Below are positions 5,670 through 8,156 of a stretch of DNA of 8,156 bases, piece after piece (the stretch's first letter is position 1; each line of letters starts with the position of its first letter). The DNA lies in NCBI GenBank assembly GCA_020847355.1, contig JADLCG010000155.1, positions 1 through 8,156 of the forward strand, in the 5' to 3' direction. This DNA is from Anaerolineales bacterium. Its GTDB lineage: Bacteria; Chloroflexota; Anaerolineae; Anaerolineales; Villigracilaceae. The translations under genes and the position numbers were made by a program. The notes under the pieces are model-generated. The model had not been told where the DNA came from. It saw only the letters and a program-made list of their open reading frames with translations, and ran no database searches.

Positions 5670-5684
5670 TGCTGAATATCTTCC

Positions 5685-7106
5685 ATGCAAAAAGCCCTCC
5701 CCTTTTGGCTGAAAATTTTATACGGCTCCGGCGATTGGGGCATTTCCAGCATTGGAATGCTCCGCTCTATTTTTTACGCGATCTATTTGACGGACGTGGT
5801 GGGGATTGAGCCGCGCCTCGCTTCGTTTGGCGCATTGGCTGGCATTGTTTGGGATGCGATCAACGACCCGATCATTGGCGTTCTCAGCGATCGGGTGAAA
5901 TCAAAATTGGGCAGGCGGCGACCTTTTCTTTTATGGTTTGCGTTTCCCTTTGGGTTGAGCTTTATCATGCTTTGGTCTGCGCCGCAGTGGGATAATCAAA
6001 TTGCGTTGGTTAGTTATGTGACGTTGGCGTTTATGCTTTCTGATACGTTGACTACGTTGGTCTCCGTGCCTTATATGGCTTTAACGCCCGAGTTGACGCA
6101 AGATTATGACGAGCGGACTTCGCTTTCGAGCTTTCGATCTTTCTTTCAGCTTTTGGGCGCGATGATCGTGGTGGTTGCCGCGCCGATGATCGTGGATGCG
6201 GTGATTGAAGCGGGCGGCTCGCAACAACAAGGGTTCATTGCCGCTGGAGCGGTTTTTGGCGCTTTGGGTTCATTGCCGCTTTTTCTGATCGGCTGGCTGA
6301 TCAAAGAAAATTTTGTGCCGGAAGAAGCGGTTGAAATTCCGTTCCGCGAATCGCTGAGGATTACGTGGAAAAATATCCCCTTTCGTTACGCGGCTGGGAT
6401 TTATATGTTCAATTGGTCGGCGGTGGATATGATCTCGATCACGTTCCCGTTCTTTTTATTGTATTGGGTGGCGCAAGGCAACTTACTGGCGAAGATCAAC
6501 ATCCTCGGCGTGAATCTCGCGCTGGAATCCGCTTTTTTTGGCGTGCTGATGTTTGTTTGTATTTTGTTCATCCCATTCTGGCTGTGGCTGGCAAAGCGCT
6601 ATAACAAAATTCAGGCTTATTTGCTCGGCATGTTTTTTTGGGTGATCGTAGAATTATTAATCTTCACTATTCAACCCGGTCAGATAAGCTACCTCTTGGC
6701 GCTCGCCGCCTTTGCGGGGATTGGCGTTTCTGCCGCTTACATCCTGCCCGATTCGATTCTGCCGGACGTGATCGAATGGGACGAACTTCGCACGGGGCGC
6801 AGACAGGAAGGCGCGTATTACGGCATTCGCACGTTGATCCGTAAACTCACCGGCGCAGGCGTGATTTTTGTGACCTTGCAAATTTTAGGCTGGTCGGGTT
6901 ATCAAGCCCCGCCGGAGGGAGTAGCGCAGTTCGCGCAACCCGCTTCAGCGCTGTTGATGATTCGGCTGATGGTTTCGTTCATTGGCGCAGGGATTCTCTT
7001 TGGCGCGATTCTGTTGGCTTGGCGTTACCCGCTCACACGCGAGAGATATGAACGCGTGCAAAGGTTATTGAGCGCCAAAAGAAATAAAAACGCGGAAAGC
7101 GCCTAA
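5685..7106 (+). CDS. GPH-family (MelB-like) sugar:cation symporter of the MFS
   Basis: This 473-residue inner-membrane protein has about twelve hydrophobic helices. Family signatures are YGSGDWG (13-19), YLTDVVGI (34-41), WDAINDPIIGVLSDR (56-70) and the basic loop KLGRRRPF (74-81). In the second half PDVIEWDELRTGRRQEGAYYGIR appears in the characteristic place near 350-375. D57 and D61 match the cation-coordinating D55 and D59 of Salmonella MelB, so Na+ or H+ coupling is likely intact. The two aspartates that bind galactosides in MelB (D19, D124) align with S21 and S127, so the cargo is probably not melibiose. GPH proteins carry glycosides, pentosides, hexuronides and similar compounds; no catabolic gene nearby narrows this. 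The start is the only ATG that keeps the full first helix. The last codons overlap a terminator for the opposite strand. Confidence 0.93.
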   Translation: MQKALPFWLKILYGSGDWGISSIGMLRSIFYAIYLTDVVGIEPRLASFGALAGIVWDAINDPIIGVLSDRVKSKLGRRRPFLLWFAFPFGLSFIMLWSAPQWDNQIALVSYVTLAFMLSDTLTTLVSVPYMALTPELTQDYDERTSLSSFRSFFQLLGAMIVVVAAPMIVDAVIEAGGSQQQGFIAAGAVFGALGSLPLFLIGWLIKENFVPEEAVEIPFRESLRITWKNIPFRYAAGIYMFNWSAVDMISITFPFFLLYWVAQGNLLAKINILGVNLALESAFFGVLMFVCILFIPFWLWLAKRYNKIQAYLLGMFFWVIVELLIFTIQPGQISYLLALAAFAGIGVSAAYILPDSILPDVIEWDELRTGRRQEGAYYGIRTLIRKLTGAGVIFVTLQILGWSGYQAPPEGVAQFAQPASALLMIRLMVSFIGAGILFGAILLAWRYPLTRERYERVQRLLSAKRNKNAESA

Positions 7107-7118
7107 GCCTTCCGCGTT
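7082..7118 (-). terminator. Intrinsic terminator of the mutase gene, inside the symporter 3' end
   Basis: On the minus strand AACGCGGAA (7118-7110) pairs with TTCCGCGTT (7097-7089), giving a 9-bp stem with a 12-nt loop, followed by a T-rich run (TTTTTATTT). It lies about 29 nt beyond the mutase stop and overlaps the last codons and the stop of the convergent symporter gene. On the plus strand the hairpin is followed by CAACCTGCAAC, not by T residues, so it should act mainly on minus-strand transcripts. Confidence 0.8.
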
Positions 7119-7146
7119 CAACCTGCAACTTGCAACCTTCAACCTT
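7119..7146. repeat. Tandem heptamer repeat, four copies
   Basis: Four consecutive 7-mers read CAACCTG, CAACTTG, CAACCTT and CAACCTT with no spacer. They fill exactly the space between the terminator hairpin and the mutase stop codon. The copies differ at one or two positions. The repeat is too short for a minisatellite call but is clear by eye. Confidence 0.75.
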
Positions 7147-8156
7147 CTATATCATCGTCGGCTCTTCGTATTTTCCAAACACTTTCGTCATCACGCCCAC
7201 AATTTCGCCCAAAGTAACATAAGCGTGAACGCATTCCATAATATAGGGCATGGTATTTTCCGTGCCTTCACAAGCGATGCGTAAACGGTCTAAGGTTTGC
7301 CCAACCCGGCCCGCATCGCGCGTCTTGCGGACTTCGGCAATCCGCGCCACTTGCCGCGAATAACCGTTCGGGTCCATCTTGAGGATTGGAATGCTCAGGG
7401 GTTTATCTTCCGCATAGGCGTTAATGCCCACAATTTTACGCACGCCGGTATCAATCTCGCGTTGATAGCGATAAGCCGCGTCGGCGATTTCGCCTTGCAT
7501 AAAGCCTTTTTCAATCGCCGGAATCACGCCGCCCAAATCCTCGATACGCCGGAAGTAGGCATACGCATCGCGCTCAATTCGGTCAGTTTGCGCTTCGACG
7601 AAGAAACTCCCCCCCAGCGGATCCACCGTATTGGTCACGCCGGATTCTTCGGCGATGATCTGTTGCGTGCGTAAGGCAATCGTCACCGAATGTTCGGAAG
7701 GCAAAGCCAGGGCTTCATCCAGCGAATTGGTATGTAAAGATTGCGTGCCGCCCAGCACGGCGGCTAAAGCCTGCACTGCCACGCGGACGACGTTATTTTC
7801 AGGCTGTTGCGCGGTGAGCGAAACGCCCGCCGTTTGCGTATGGAAGCGTAACAACCACGATTTTGGATTTTTAGCTTTGAAGGTTTCGCGCATTTCACGC
7901 GCCCAAATGCGGCGCGCCGCTCGATACTTGGCGATCTCTTCAAAGAAATCGTTATGCGCGTTGAAGAAGAAAGACAAGCGCGGCGCAAACTCATCCACAT
8001 CCATGCCGCGCGCAACGCCCCAACGGACGTATTCCAAACCGTCCGCCAGCGTAAACGCCAATTCCTGCGCGGCGGTGGAACCGGCTTCTCGAATGTGATA
8101 ACCGGAAATCGAAATCGTATTCCATTGCGGAACTTTCTGCGCGCCAAACTCCATCG
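7147..8156 (-). CDS. Methylmalonyl-CoA mutase-type large (catalytic) subunit, N-terminus cut by window edge
   Basis: The C-terminal 335 or so residues of an acyl-CoA mutase are visible; the frame is open through the right edge, so the first ATG inside the window (8154) is internal. The (beta/alpha)8 barrel shows ISISGYHIREAG, where Y19-H20 (window count) match Y243-H244 of the Propionibacterium enzyme. It also shows TAGVSLTAQQPENNVVRVAV, LGGTQSLHTNSLDEALALPSE and VDPLGGSFFVE, all strongly conserved. It ends at FGKYEEPTMI with no B12-binding domain, as in two-subunit enzymes whose small subunit is a separate gene. The enzyme isomerises methylmalonyl-CoA and succinyl-CoA using adenosylcobalamin. 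The Arg that separates it from isobutyryl-CoA mutase would lie just outside the window, so substrate is not proven. About 200 N-terminal residues are missing. Confidence 0.93.
   Translation of the reverse strand, partial: MEFGAQKVPQWNTISISGYHIREAGSTAAQELAFTLADGLEYVRWGVARGMDVDEFAPRLSFFFNAHNDFFEEIAKYRAARRIWAREMRETFKAKNPKSWLLRFHTQTAGVSLTAQQPENNVVRVAVQALAAVLGGTQSLHTNSLDEALALPSEHSVTIALRTQQIIAEESGVTNTVDPLGGSFFVEAQTDRIERDAYAYFRRIEDLGGVIPAIEKGFMQGEIADAAYRYQREIDTGVRKIVGINAYAEDKPLSIPILKMDPNGYSRQVARIAEVRKTRDAGRVGQTLDRLRIACEGTENTMPYIMECVHAYVTLGEIVGVMTKVFGKYEEPTMI

Noticed and set aside
7631..8098. Plus-strand open frame of about 155 codons opposite the mutase
   Set aside because: It is antisense to a strongly conserved enzyme frame, its product is low-complexity Ser/Ala/Arg with no recognisable domain, and it has no supporting start signals.
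1..8156. CRISPR array, tRNA/rRNA, transposon ends or phage genes
   Set aside because: I found no regularly spaced repeats, cloverleaf-like sequence, transposase or integrase frames, or terminal inverted repeats.

Overview
This 8.2-kb stretch looks like ordinary bacterial chromosome at moderate GC content. It has tightly packed genes, several short operons and no mobile element, RNA gene or CRISPR array that I can see. Three things suggest a Gram-positive or monoderm-like bacterium: a lipobox-bearing solute-binding lipoprotein, a methylmalonyl-CoA mutase catalytic subunit lacking the B12 domain, and paired STAS proteins. The overall flavour resembles Chloroflexota (Anaerolineae-like). That placement is inference from gene style and has not been tested.

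Layout, left to right. Bases 1-395 (minus) hold most of an SRPBCC/START-fold protein that runs off the left edge and has a Met-rich C-terminal part. Bases 434-2944 (minus) are a complete metal ABC importer in the order binding lipoprotein, ATPase, permease. The genes are 7 nt apart and then overlap by ATGA, and the SRPBCC gene follows 38 nt downstream, so it may share the transcript. An intrinsic terminator at 2964-2994 separates this operon from the one upstream.

Bases 3011-5627 (minus) are a second probable operon. It contains a YprB/MrfB-like DEDD exonuclease with TPR-like repeats, two tandemly duplicated STAS proteins with intact candidate phosphoacceptor serines, and a membrane-anchored rhodanese whose catalytic cysteine is replaced by serine. 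This nuclease-STAS-STAS-pseudorhodanese set is the least conventional part of the window. Its parts fit a signalling or scaffolding role better than sulfur-transfer chemistry.

A 57-bp divergent promoter region (5628-5684) precedes a plus-strand GPH/MelB-type sugar:cation symporter (5685-7106). This gene converges on the 3' end of a methylmalonyl-CoA mutase large subunit (minus, 7147 to beyond the right edge). The mutase terminator is folded into the last codons of the symporter gene, followed by a short tandem heptamer repeat.

The genes that open transcripts (nuclease, symporter, binding lipoprotein) lack Shine-Dalgarno sequences and have -10-like boxes very close to their start codons. Several internal genes have good AGGAG sites. 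This suggests leaderless or very short-leader mRNAs. There is no gene-free stretch longer than 300 bases.
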